Positions 40,530 through 49,327 of a DNA stretch of 64,000 bases are shown here, in pieces. Under the pieces are notes generated by a model that worked only from the letters and a program-made list of their open reading frames with translations, was not told where the DNA came from and did no database searches. Numbering within the stretch: the stretch's first letter is position 1; every line of letters starts with the position of its first letter. The position numbers and the translations under genes were made by a program. Source of the stretch: Thalassospira tepidiphila MCCC 1A03514. Lineage in GTDB: Bacteria; Pseudomonadota; Alphaproteobacteria; Rhodospirillales; Thalassospiraceae. Location: positions 94,756 to 158,755 of the forward strand of contig NZ_JPVZ01000008.1 in the NCBI RefSeq assembly GCF_001662875.1. Direction: 5' to 3'.

Positions 40530-41672
40530 ATGACCAAGTTCACTTCCGGCCCGAAACTTAACCGGCGCACACTTCTTAAAGGTTCGCTTGCCGCCGGTTC
40601 GGCACTTGCAATGCCTGCAATTATCAGCAGAAAAGCACTCGCATCCTCTGGCGAAATCAACATTTTGATGTGGTCTGATTATCTGCCAGAGACGTTCCTC
40701 AAATCGTTTACCGATGCAACGGGCATCAAGGTGAATTACACCGGCATCGGCTCGAACGAGGAAATCATCAACAAGATGAAGGCTTCCAAAGGTCGCGGCT
40801 TTGATATCGTATCGCCGACCAACAACCGTGCCCTTCAGTGGAAAGCACTGGAACTGCTTCAGCCGTTTGACATGTCCAAAGTCGCCATTGAGGCCGTGAA
40901 CCCGGCAATGGCCAAGATCGGCAGCACCGATTGGGCGTTTGAGGCTGGCTCCACCTATTGGCTGCCGCATATCTGGGGCACCGAAGGCATGGCGTGGCGT
41001 ACCGATATGTTCCAGCCAGAAGGCATGTTCCCGTCCTATGGCGATGTCTGGTCCGAAGCCAATGCCGGCAAAACCATGGGCCGTGCGCATTCCATGATGC
41101 TGGGTGCCGGCCTTTACATGGAAACCACGGGCGAACTGGCCCCGGGTTCGGTCTGGAAGGCCTACACCTCCGAAGAAGAAATGCGCCCGGTTTGGGAAAA
41201 GATCACCGAATGGTGCATCGCGCGTAAAGGCAACATCAAACTGATCTGGAACGATGCCGATACCCAGAAGAACGGTCTTCTGAACGAAGGCGTCATCGTT
41301 GGTCAGACTTGGGATGGCCCGCCGCTTGCGCTTAAAACGGCTGGCGAACCGGTCATGTATCGTGCGCCGAAAGAAGGTGCGCTGGCATGGGTCGATGGCC
41401 TTGCCCTGCCGACCGGTGCCGAAAACATCGAACAGGCTTATGAGTTCATCAAATATGCCTACATGCCGGAACTGGCAGGTGAGGCAATTGACCATCACGG
41501 TTACAACTCCCCGGTTCTGGGTGCCGACAAGTTCGCCGGCGAAGCCTATGCCAAGAACTTTGCCGATGCCTATCCGGGCGAAGCATTGGCCAACCTCAAC
41601 CCGTGGCCATCTGAACCGCAGTGGTATGCCGACATGCGTACCGAATATGTGAACCGCTTCGAAAGCGCCTGA
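40530..41672 (+). CDS. Polyamine-type ABC transporter substrate-binding protein
   Basis: A 380-residue extracytoplasmic solute-binding protein of the PotD/PotF group. The N-terminus has a twin-arginine signal (NRRTLLKGSLAAGSALA) with cleavage near ALAS around residue 45. ILMWSDYLPETFLKSFTDATGIKV is the family opening (quoted in part: MWSDYLPETFLKSF). LPHIWGTEGMAWRTDMF and GTYNSPV-like HHGYNSPVLGAD follow. AGGAGA precedes the ATG at 40530; an upstream ATG at 40461 lacks a site. Probably binds a diamine, polyamine or omega-amino acid, consistent with the neighbouring aminotransferase. A strong hairpin follows before the ATPase gene. Confidence 0.85.
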   Translation: MTKFTSGPKLNRRTLLKGSLAAGSALAMPAIISRKALASSGEINILMWSDYLPETFLKSFTDATGIKVNYTGIGSNEEIINKMKASKGRGFDIVSPTNNRALQWKALELLQPFDMSKVAIEAVNPAMAKIGSTDWAFEAGSTYWLPHIWGTEGMAWRTDMFQPEGMFPSYGDVWSEANAGKTMGRAHSMMLGAGLYMETTGELAPGSVWKAYTSEEEMRPVWEKITEWCIARKGNIKLIWNDADTQKNGLLNEGVIVGQTWDGPPLALKTAGEPVMYRAPKEGALAWVDGLALPTGAENIEQAYEFIKYAYMPELAGEAIDHHGYNSPVLGADKFAGEAYAKNFADAYPGEALANLNPWPSEPQWYADMRTEYVNRFESA

Positions 41673-41684
41673 TTCCGATCTTTG

Positions 41685-41719
41685 GGGCGGCACGACTTTG
41701 CGCGTGTCGCCCTTTTTGG
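41685..41719 (+). terminator. Terminator-like hairpin after the binding-protein gene
   Basis: GGGCGGCACG (41685-41694) pairs with CGTGTCGCCC (41703-41712) with one G-U pair, followed by TTTTTGGGTTTTTT. A strong intrinsic-terminator form inside an operon, likely reducing read-through into potA-type genes so that binding protein is made in excess. Confidence 0.75.
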
Positions 41720-41816
41720 GTTTTTTGGCCCGATCCATTTCAAACAACAATAATTCCGGTATCGCCTGTGTTTGCGGGCGAACGGGCTTTGACGTTTTCA
41801 GGGGGTTGTCAGTTCT

Positions 41817-42914
41817 ATGACCAAAGAAATTTCGCTTGAGCATGTCTGGGTAGAGTTCGGCGAATTCACCGCTGTCCATAAAGCAAATCTGAACATCGCG
41901 GGTGGCGAGTTCTTTTCATTCCTTGGCCCGTCGGGCTGCGGCAAGACAACGCTTTTGCGCTGTATTTCCGGTTTTCAGGAACCGACACGCGGCAAGGTCA
42001 AAATCGGTGGTCAGGACATGCGTGGCGTTGGCCCGAACAAACGTCCCACCGCCCTTATTTTTCAAAACCTTGCCCTTTTCCCTTTACGTTCGGTCGCTGA
42101 TAACATCGCCTTCCCGCTTGAAGTGCGCGGTGTCGACAAGAAAACCCGGCGCAAACGTGCCGATGAGTTGCTTGAACTGATTGCCCTGCCCGGTCAGGGC
42201 GACAAGAAAGTCAGCGAACTTTCCGGTGGTCAGAAACAGCGTGTGGCGATTGCCCGCGCCCTTGCGGTTGAGCCAGATATCCTGCTTCTTGATGAACCGT
42301 TGTCGGCCCTTGATCTTAAACTGCGGCAACACATGCGCACTGAATTGCGCGCCATTCAAAAGCAGGTCGGCCTGACCTTTATCTACATCACCCACGATCA
42401 GGGTGAGGCACTGACCATGTCAGACCGCATTGCCGTGATGAACAAGGGCAAGATCGAACAGATCGGCGATGGCAAGGCGATCTATGATCACCCGACGACA
42501 AGCTTCGTCGCGTCATTTGTCGGTGAAAACAATGTGCTTGATGGCACGGTTTTGTCCAATGACGGCAAGGTGATGAAAATCGATGCGGGTCTGGGCACAC
42601 CCTTTACGGTCGAAAACCATCCGGCCGGTGGCCCCGCCCTTGCGCCCGGGGATGCCTGCCATCTTTTTGTGCGCCCGGAAGCGCTTCGGCTTTCGAAAGA
42701 TGATGGTGCAATCAATCAGTTCGAAACCAACTTCATCACCGAAGAGTTCGAAGGCAATATGCGCCATATCGTGATGAATGCGAGTGGCACGGACCTTAAG
42801 CTTTCGCTGATCAATGATGGCACCAATGCGATTGATGCCAATACCCCGGTCAAACTCGATTTCGCACCGGAAATGGGCATTGCGCTCAAACCGGGCGAAT
42901 TGGCCAGCGCGTAA
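41817..42914 (+). CDS. potA: Polyamine-type ABC transporter ATPase
   Basis: A 365-residue importer ATPase: Walker A GPSGCGKTT, Q-loop FQNLALFP, signature LSGGQKQRVAIARAL, Walker B ILLLDEPLSALD and H-loop ITHDQGEA, then a TOBE domain (about 285-360) for regulation or sugar-phosphate/polyamine type control. GGGGG at 41801-41805 precedes the ATG. It powers the PotB/PotC-like permeases encoded immediately downstream (13 nt gap). The symbol denotes family, not proven substrate. Confidence 0.88.
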   Translation: MTKEISLEHVWVEFGEFTAVHKANLNIAGGEFFSFLGPSGCGKTTLLRCISGFQEPTRGKVKIGGQDMRGVGPNKRPTALIFQNLALFPLRSVADNIAFPLEVRGVDKKTRRKRADELLELIALPGQGDKKVSELSGGQKQRVAIARALAVEPDILLLDEPLSALDLKLRQHMRTELRAIQKQVGLTFIYITHDQGEALTMSDRIAVMNKGKIEQIGDGKAIYDHPTTSFVASFVGENNVLDGTVLSNDGKVMKIDAGLGTPFTVENHPAGGPALAPGDACHLFVRPEALRLSKDDGAINQFETNFITEEFEGNMRHIVMNASGTDLKLSLINDGTNAIDANTPVKLDFAPEMGIALKPGELASA

Positions 42915-42927
42915 GGGGGCCCGTATC

Positions 42928-43848
42928 ATGCGTGATCTTTTTTACGACCTTGTCAGACGCAACGGGATGGCAGTCTCGATCTATCTGATGCTTGCGGTCA
43001 GCCTTTGGGTGTTCATTCTGATCATCCTGCCGCAACTGACCATGCTGGATTATTCGTTCCGCTTTAACCTGCCACCGGCCAAGATTGGCGGCCCCGAAGA
43101 CGTTTATACCCTTGAGCAATATCGCTATTTCTTCCAGGGAAGTGGCGCGTCCGACGGGTTAAATACCCTTGATATCGGCATCCTGTTCAAAACGCTGCTT
43201 GCGGCTGTGTTTGTCACAGTGTTCGATTTGATCATCTGTTATCCGGTGGCCTTTGTGCTGGCGAAATCATCGACCGGTGCCAAGGCGCGCTTGCTGGTAC
43301 TGGCGCTTATCGTGCCGTACTGGATCAACGAAATCCTGCGTGCCTTTGCGTTTCGTATTCTGTTTGGCGCCACGGGTGTGATCAATGAAACCGGCATGGG
43401 GCTTGGCCTTTGGGATACGCCAATTGACTTTATCCGCCAGGACGTCGCGCTCTATGCCGGGTTGGCTTATGCCTACATCCTTTTGATGATCTTCCCGCTT
43501 TATAACGCGATTGAAAGCCTTGATCGTAACCAGATCGAAGCCGCGCGTGACATGGGCGCCAACTGGTGGCAGGTCCATGCCAAGGTTGTCATTCCCTATG
43601 CCAAGCCGGGCATTGCATCGGGCATGACGATGGTCTTCATGCTGACATCCGGCGCCCTTGCTGCACCGCAGATTTTGGGAGGCCCATCGAACCTGTGGTT
43701 CACGCAGCTAGTCTATCAATGGTTTAACTCCGGCGGCAACTGGCCGCGCGGGTCGGCCTATGCGATGGTTCTGCTGATTGTCTGTATCGCGCTTGTCCTG
43801 CTGGTGATGCGCCTGTTCAAGGTATCGATCGGGGAGATCAAACAATGA
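42928..43848 (+). CDS. potB: Polyamine-type ABC transporter permease 1
   Basis: A 306-residue inner-membrane permease with about six TM helices. It has the EAA cytoplasmic loop IEAARDMGANWWQVHAKVV (about 205-223) that docks on the ATPase, and VPYWINEILRAFAFRILFG, typical of PotB. The ATG at 42928 has AAGGGGG upstream; earlier in-frame starts would overlap the ATPase gene heavily. It ends in an ATGA overlap with the second permease. Confidence 0.88.
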   Translation: MRDLFYDLVRRNGMAVSIYLMLAVSLWVFILIILPQLTMLDYSFRFNLPPAKIGGPEDVYTLEQYRYFFQGSGASDGLNTLDIGILFKTLLAAVFVTVFDLIICYPVAFVLAKSSTGAKARLLVLALIVPYWINEILRAFAFRILFGATGVINETGMGLGLWDTPIDFIRQDVALYAGLAYAYILLMIFPLYNAIESLDRNQIEAARDMGANWWQVHAKVVIPYAKPGIASGMTMVFMLTSGALAAPQILGGPSNLWFTQLVYQWFNSGGNWPRGSAYAMVLLIVCIALVLLVMRLFKVSIGEIKQ

Positions 43849-45005
43849 GGATGAAATCCCCGACTGCATTGATCCCCGGTCTGTATTTGACCCTGTTCTT
43901 TGCCTATTTGTTCGGACCGTTGATCATTATGGTGATCACCGCGTTCAACTCATCGACCTTCCCGCGCGTATCGCCGTGGGAGTGTTTTACCACCGACTGG
44001 TTTGGCAAGCTTGCCAGCGATGACAAGCTTCTTTCCGGGCTTGGTAATTCGCTTTTGATCGGGGTGGGCGTTGTTTGTGTTGCCATTCCAATCGGACTGG
44101 CAGCCGCAATCACACTGTCACAGGTTGGGCCCAAATTACGCGCAGCCCTTTATACGATCTTCATTGCGCCCATTCTCGTACCCGGCGTTGTCATCGGTCT
44201 TTCGACCCTGATTTTCTGGGACAGGATCGGCACCCTTTTCAATGCACCGTATGAGAGCTTCTTTTATGACGGAACGTTCCTGACCATCTTTGGTCAGGTG
44301 ACCTTCATCGCCGCTTATTCGATGCTTGTGTTCCTGTCACGTATCCAGCGGTTTGACACCACGCTTACCGAAGCGGCCCTTGATATGGGGGCCACGCCAA
44401 CACAGGCGTTTGTCAAAGTGCTTTTGCCCTTCATGGCACCGGCGATTGGTTCGGCGACGGTTCTTGCGTTTCTGGCATCGCTTGAAAACTACAACACCAC
44501 CGTGTTTACGATTGTTTCAAGCAGCACCTTCACCACGGTTCTGTCATCGAAGGTGCGGTATGGTCTTGACCCGTCAATCTCGGCCGTGGCGGTGATTATT
44601 ATCGCCATCACGCTCATCGGTGCGATCATTTATGAATGCCGCAATCGCTATTACACCAAGGGCTGGGCCCATGTGATTGCCGAACGTCCGGCTTTGAAGA
44701 TCGCGACCCATCCAGGAACGGTGGCCGTGATTTTGGGGGTTCTGACACTTGCCGCGGTTCTGTTTATCCAGAACCATGATTCCAGTGTCTGCACGGCGCA
44801 AGTCCTTGAAGAAAAGCGCGCCCTGCAACAGCAGTTGATGGAACAGCAATCGATCAACACACCACAACAGGCTGTGCCAGCCCCGACCATGCCCAACCTT
44901 GGCCCGCTTGGCGGTGATGAGGGCGGTGCATCGGCACCAAGCCCGTTTGGCAACAACATCTTCTCGCCAGAGAACCTCGGAACCAGTGCCCGGGAAGGCA
45001 ATTAA
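43845..45005 (+). CDS. potC: Polyamine-type ABC transporter permease 2 with C-terminal extension
   Basis: A 386-residue permease whose first 265 residues match PotC: six TM helices and the EAA loop LTEAALDMGATPTQAFVKV (about 174-192). PotC proteins normally end there. This one continues with an extra TM helix (about 293-310), a short Gln/Glu-rich coiled coil (AQVLEEKRALQQQLMEQQ) and a Pro/Gly/Ala-rich tail to 386. The frame is unbroken and codon use is unchanged, so the tail is probably real. Its role is unknown; it could anchor or gate the transporter. Followed by a strong terminator. Confidence 0.86.
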   Translation: MRMKSPTALIPGLYLTLFFAYLFGPLIIMVITAFNSSTFPRVSPWECFTTDWFGKLASDDKLLSGLGNSLLIGVGVVCVAIPIGLAAAITLSQVGPKLRAALYTIFIAPILVPGVVIGLSTLIFWDRIGTLFNAPYESFFYDGTFLTIFGQVTFIAAYSMLVFLSRIQRFDTTLTEAALDMGATPTQAFVKVLLPFMAPAIGSATVLAFLASLENYNTTVFTIVSSSTFTTVLSSKVRYGLDPSISAVAVIIIAITLIGAIIYECRNRYYTKGWAHVIAERPALKIATHPGTVAVILGVLTLAAVLFIQNHDSSVCTAQVLEEKRALQQQLMEQQSINTPQQAVPAPTMPNLGPLGGDEGGASAPSPFGNNIFSPENLGTSAREGN

Positions 45006-45032
45006 AAATCACCTTCCGGCAAGCTGATCAAC

Positions 45033-45065
45033 AAAAAGGGCAGCACGTGATGTGCTGCCCTTTTT
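45033..45065. terminator. Bidirectional terminator between potC and ridA
   Basis: AAAAAGGGCAGCAC (45033-45046) and GTGCTGCCCTTTTT (45052-45065) form a 14-bp perfect stem with a 5-nt loop between converging operons; it would also end the long tryptophan-catabolic transcript. Confidence 0.94.
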
Positions 45066-45090
45066 TGTTCCGTCATGTGCTAATGCTTGA

Positions 45091-45486
45091 TCAGGATGGG
45101 ATGGCGGCGGTTGCTTCGATCTCGACCAGAGCTTCGTCTTCGACGAGTTCCTTGACCACAACCATGGTCATCGCCGGGAAATGCTTGCCAAGAACGCGCT
45201 GATAGGCCTGCCCGACTTCGCGCTGATGGGCGAGATATTCCTTTTTATCCGTGACATACCAGGTCAGTCGGGCAATGTGTTCGGGCTTGCCACCAGCGGC
45301 TTCCAGAACGGCAACAATGTTTTTAAGCGCCTGTTCCATCTGGCCGACAAAATCCTTGGCAACAAAGACCTGATCTTCGTTCCAGCCAATCTGGCCACCG
45401 ATGTAAAGTCGGGCACCATCGGCCAAGACGCCGTTGGCATATCCCTTGGGCTGTTTCCATCCGTCCGGCTGAATGATTTTATGCAT
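45091..45486 (-). CDS. RidA/YjgF family protein, probable enamine/imine deaminase
   Basis: A 131-residue trimeric RidA-fold protein. RidA enzymes speed hydrolysis of enamines and imines to ketones and ammonia. The segment KGYANGVLADGARLYIGGQIGWN (in part: YIGGQIGWN) and TWYVTDKKEYL, MTMVVVKELVEDEALVEIEA match the family, including a VEIEA end; the substrate-binding Arg of classical RidA (near the middle, in RLTWYV) has a partner Arg here. It overlaps the thioesterase gene by 8 nt and is the last gene of the 2-aminobenzoyl-CoA string. Ring reduction in this pathway produces enamine intermediates, so release of ammonia from one is a plausible job. Confidence 0.83.
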   Translation of the reverse strand: MHKIIQPDGWKQPKGYANGVLADGARLYIGGQIGWNEDQVFVAKDFVGQMEQALKNIVAVLEAAGGKPEHIARLTWYVTDKKEYLAHQREVGQAYQRVLGKHFPAMTMVVVKELVEDEALVEIEATAAIPS

Positions 45487-45910
45487 TGTTTTCTACCACT
45501 TGATTGATTTCTTTTTCGATTTTGGCACGCAAATCATCTGGCCATGCCACTGACTTTCCGGCCCCGTGTTTCGTAAAGACCAGGGTGACCGTTGTTTTCA
45601 GGCGTTGCTCGGCACCTGATCGTGCGGTGATTTCCAGCTCTAAACTGGAACGTCCGATCCGGGTCGGGATCAGACAGAATTCCAAAACATCGCCAAGCTT
45701 GCTTGGCGCAGTAAACGCGACACTGAGTGCCGCTGTCGGCACGGCAACCTTCATCGGGCCATGCATGGTCGGAAACCCGAACCCGATGACCTGATCAAAC
45801 CATTCCTCGACCGTGGCATTCACCATCTCGAAATAGCGGGGATAGAAAACAATCCCCGCCGGATCGCAATGTTGGAACAGAACCTTCTGCTGATAGGTGA
45901 ATGCCCCCAT
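45479..45910 (-). CDS. Acyl-CoA thioesterase, 4-hydroxybenzoyl-CoA thioesterase family
   Basis: A 143-residue hotdog-fold thioesterase. The catalytic motif is FQHCDPAGIVFYPRYFEM (Asp in HCDPAG), the AT-type of 4-hydroxybenzoyl-CoA thioesterase. It would hydrolyse an aromatic or alicyclic CoA ester, either as a safety valve that frees CoA from dead-end 2-aminobenzoyl-CoA or as a pathway step. It lies 1 nt after livF and overlaps ridA, clearly within the same operon. Confidence 0.85.
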   Translation of the reverse strand: MGAFTYQQKVLFQHCDPAGIVFYPRYFEMVNATVEEWFDQVIGFGFPTMHGPMKVAVPTAALSVAFTAPSKLGDVLEFCLIPTRIGRSSLELEITARSGAEQRLKTTVTLVFTKHGAGKSVAWPDDLRAKIEKEINQVVENNA

Positions 45911-45911
45911 A

Positions 45912-46601
<690 letters not shown>

Positions 46602-46602
46602 A

Positions 46603-47352
46603 TCAGGCTTCCTCCCCGAGATAGGCACGTTTGACATCATCATTGCCGCGGATTTCGTCCACCGTGCCGGTGGCAATGATCCGGCCATACACCAGAACCG
46701 AAATCCGGTCTGCGAGCGCAAAGACCGCATCCATGTCATGTTCGACCAGAAGGATCGGTGCCTGTCCGCGCAATCCATCAAGGAAACCGGTCAGGCGTTT
46801 GGAGCCCTCTGGCCCCATGCCGGCCATCGGTTCATCAAGCAGAAATGCCTTGGGTTCAAGTGCAAGGGCGACGGCCATTTCAAGCTGGCGACGTTCGCCG
46901 TGTGAGATGTCGGCTGCACGCATTTGCGCACGATCTGCCAAGCCAACCCGTTCAAGCTGTGCCATCGCTGGATCAACCAGCGACTTGTCACCCAGAACCG
47001 GCTTGAAGAAGCGAAACACCTTGCCGCTAACCGATTGGCGCGCCAGCATCACGTTTTGCAGGACCGAGAATTCCGGCATCAGGGACGATACCTGAAACGT
47101 TCGGGCCAGCCCCATGCGGGATCGCGCCACCGCATCAAGCGCGTTGATGTTCTGACCGTTGAAATGGATATCGCCGCGGTCAGATTTAATCTCGCCCGCG
47201 ATCTGTTTGATCAGGGTGGATTTACCTGCTCCGTTCGGACCGATCAGGGCGTGAATTTCGCCCGCTCGCAAATCAAGCGTGACGCTGTCACTGGCCAGAA
47301 GTGACCCGAACTGCTTGGTGACATCGGAAAGCGAAAGAATGGCATCAGACAT
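46603..47352 (-). CDS. livG: Branched-chain-type ABC transporter ATPase LivG
   Basis: A 249-residue ATPase: Walker A GPNGAGKST, Q-loop RTFQVSSLMPEFSVLQNVML (in part: RTFQVSSL), signature ISHGERRQLEMAVAL and Walker B AFLLDEPMAGMGP. The signature reads SHGE instead of SGGE, as is common in LivG-type proteins of aromatic importers. It overlaps livM by 8 nt and ends 1 nt before livF starts. The upstream open frame to 47622 is the shadow of livM. Confidence 0.88.
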   Translation of the reverse strand: MSDAILSLSDVTKQFGSLLASDSVTLDLRAGEIHALIGPNGAGKSTLIKQIAGEIKSDRGDIHFNGQNINALDAVARSRMGLARTFQVSSLMPEFSVLQNVMLARQSVSGKVFRFFKPVLGDKSLVDPAMAQLERVGLADRAQMRAADISHGERRQLEMAVALALEPKAFLLDEPMAGMGPEGSKRLTGFLDGLRGQAPILLVEHDMDAVFALADRISVLVYGRIIATGTVDEIRGNDDVKRAYLGEEA

Positions 47353-48331
47353 GTTTACGCTCCCCCGCCAGAACACCGACAAGTCCACCGCGCGCAAACA
47401 GCACGACCAGAAGCAGCAACACGCCCAGCGGCAACTGCCAGAATTCCCAGACACCCCCCAGAAGATGTTCCAGAATGATGTAAAGGGCCGCACCGGCAAG
47501 CGGACCAAACAAACGCCCGACCCCGCCCAGAATGACAAACACCATGATTTCACCTGACATGTGCCAGGACAGCATTGTCGGGCTGACAAAGCGGTTGAGG
47601 TCGGCATAAAGCGCACCGGCAAGGGCGGTGATCATCGCCGAAATCACAAAGGCAACCAGCCGAATGCGAAACGGCGCAATACCAACCGCCGTCATGCGTT
47701 GCGCGTTCTGACGCGCCCCCTGAAGGGCAAGACCGAAGCGCGAGCGGATCAGAACGGCCGAGAACACCATCGCAATCGCCAGCATCACGGCACAAAGCGC
47801 GAAGAAGCTGATCGGATCAAGGGTGTTGATCCCCGGGAAGCCATTGCGCACATAGATCGACAACCCGTCTTCCCCACCATAAGCTGGCCAGGAGATTGCG
47901 AAGTAATAGATCATCTGCGCAAAGGCCAGCGTGATCATGATGAAATAGACCCCGCTGGTGCGCAGCGTGATCGCCCCGATCACCAGCGCAACAAGTGCCG
48001 AGACCACAAGGGCAACAATCCAGATGACGATCATCTGGGTTGTACCTTCGATCAGGAACGGGCTTTCCATGATCGGTTCATAGTTTAGCGCATGGCTGGC
48101 AAGAATACCGGCAGCGTAACCGCCAATACCAAAGAACGCCGCATGCCCGAACGACACAAGCCCACCATAGCCCAGCACAAGGTTAAGCCCGACACCGGCC
48201 ATGGCAAAGATCGCGACCTTTGTGGCCAGGGTGATGATAAATGGTTCATCCATGCCAAGCGCGATCAGCGGAACGGTGATGAGCGCAATCGCAAGGATGG
48301 AATTAATCAGAAACTCGCGGTTCATGGTCAT
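47345..48331 (-). CDS. livM: Branched-chain-type ABC transporter permease LivM
   Basis: A 328-residue inner-membrane permease with about ten hydrophobic segments. It has LNLVLGYGGLVSFGHAAFFGIGGY (in part: GYGGLVSFGHAAFFGIG), the classical LivM helix, and the coupling loop SRFGLALQGARQNAQRMTAVGI. It shares one nucleotide with the livH stop (TGATG), a sign of translational coupling. Confidence 0.9.
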   Translation of the reverse strand: MTMNREFLINSILAIALITVPLIALGMDEPFIITLATKVAIFAMAGVGLNLVLGYGGLVSFGHAAFFGIGGYAAGILASHALNYEPIMESPFLIEGTTQMIVIWIVALVVSALVALVIGAITLRTSGVYFIMITLAFAQMIYYFAISWPAYGGEDGLSIYVRNGFPGINTLDPISFFALCAVMLAIAMVFSAVLIRSRFGLALQGARQNAQRMTAVGIAPFRIRLVAFVISAMITALAGALYADLNRFVSPTMLSWHMSGEIMVFVILGGVGRLFGPLAGAALYIILEHLLGGVWEFWQLPLGVLLLLVVLFARGGLVGVLAGERKHV

Positions 48332-49248
48332 CAGGAAGTCGCCCCGAACAGACCGCTTGGCCGCAGGAACAGAACCAGCGCCATCACGATATAAATCAAC
48401 ATGGATGCCAGTGCCGAGCCAATCGCCGTGGCACTTGACGGATCAAGGAAGGTCGCAAAAGCATGCGGCAACAGGAAGCGCCCCATCGTATCGGTAAACC
48501 CAACCAGCAAGGAGCCGACCAACGCGCCTTTAATGGAGCCGATGCCGCCAATGACGATCACGACAAAGGCCAAAATCAGAACCGGTTCGCCCATGCCAAC
48601 CTGAACCGATTGTGTCGTGCCAACAAAGGCACCGGCAAGCCCGGCCAACGCAGCCCCAAGGGCAAAGACAATGGTGTAAAGACGATCAATATCGACACCA
48701 AGGGCCGCGATCATGCCACGGTCAGCCTCGCCCGCGCGGATGCGGATGCCAAGACGGGTTTTGCCGATCAACAGGAACAACCCGACCGCAACAGCAAGCC
48801 CGGCGACAATAATAGCCAAACGGAATAGCGGGTATTGCGATCCGCCCGGCAAGATAACAGTGCCGGTCAGGAAATCAGGCACGCTTAAAAACAGCGGGAA
48901 GGATCCGAAAATCCAGCGGGTGCCTTCGGAAAATATCAAAATAAGCGCAAAAGTCGCCAGAACCTGATCAAGGTGATCACGGTTATAAAGACGGCGGATA
49001 ATCAACATTTCGACCAGTGCACCGGCAATGGAAGCCGCCATCAGACTGGCGACAAGCCCCAGCCAGAAAGACCCGGTCCATGCAGCCACAGCCGCACAGG
49101 CAAACGCACCAATCATATAAAGGGAGCCATGGGCAAGGTTAATCAGCCCCATCACGCCGAAAACCAGCGTCAGCCCCGATGCCATCAAAAACAGCATCAC
49201 CCCGGACTGAAGGCCGTTTAACAGCTGCTCCAGAAAAAGAGAAAACAT
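48331..49248 (-). CDS. livH: Branched-chain-type ABC transporter permease LivH
   Basis: A 305-residue permease: QLLNGLQSGVMLFLMASGLTLVFG near the start (in part: GVMLFLMASGLTLVFGVMG), INLAHGSLYMIGAF, and the coupling segment TRLGIRIRAGEADRGMIAALGVD. The ATG at 49248 gives the normal N-terminus; a longer start at 49284 is unlikely. It lies 79 nt after livK, separated by a hairpin. Confidence 0.9.
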   Translation of the reverse strand: MFSLFLEQLLNGLQSGVMLFLMASGLTLVFGVMGLINLAHGSLYMIGAFACAAVAAWTGSFWLGLVASLMAASIAGALVEMLIIRRLYNRDHLDQVLATFALILIFSEGTRWIFGSFPLFLSVPDFLTGTVILPGGSQYPLFRLAIIVAGLAVAVGLFLLIGKTRLGIRIRAGEADRGMIAALGVDIDRLYTIVFALGAALAGLAGAFVGTTQSVQVGMGEPVLILAFVVIVIGGIGSIKGALVGSLLVGFTDTMGRFLLPHAFATFLDPSSATAIGSALASMLIYIVMALVLFLRPSGLFGATS

Positions 49249-49264
49249 TATTGGAAACTCCGTC

Positions 49265-49317
49265 ACAAGGTGGTCGGGGGCCAATTACAAATTCGAAACC
49301 GGCCCCCGGCCTCTTGT
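49265..49317 (-). repeat. Stem-loop between livK and livH
   Basis: GGGGGCC (49276-49282) and GGCCCCC (49301-49307) make a GC-rich core, extended imperfectly by ACAAGG (49265) and CTTGT (49313). It follows the livK stop closely with no U-run, as expected for a message-stabilising element that favours binding-protein synthesis. Confidence 0.65.
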
Positions 49318-49327
49318 CAGCTCTTTA

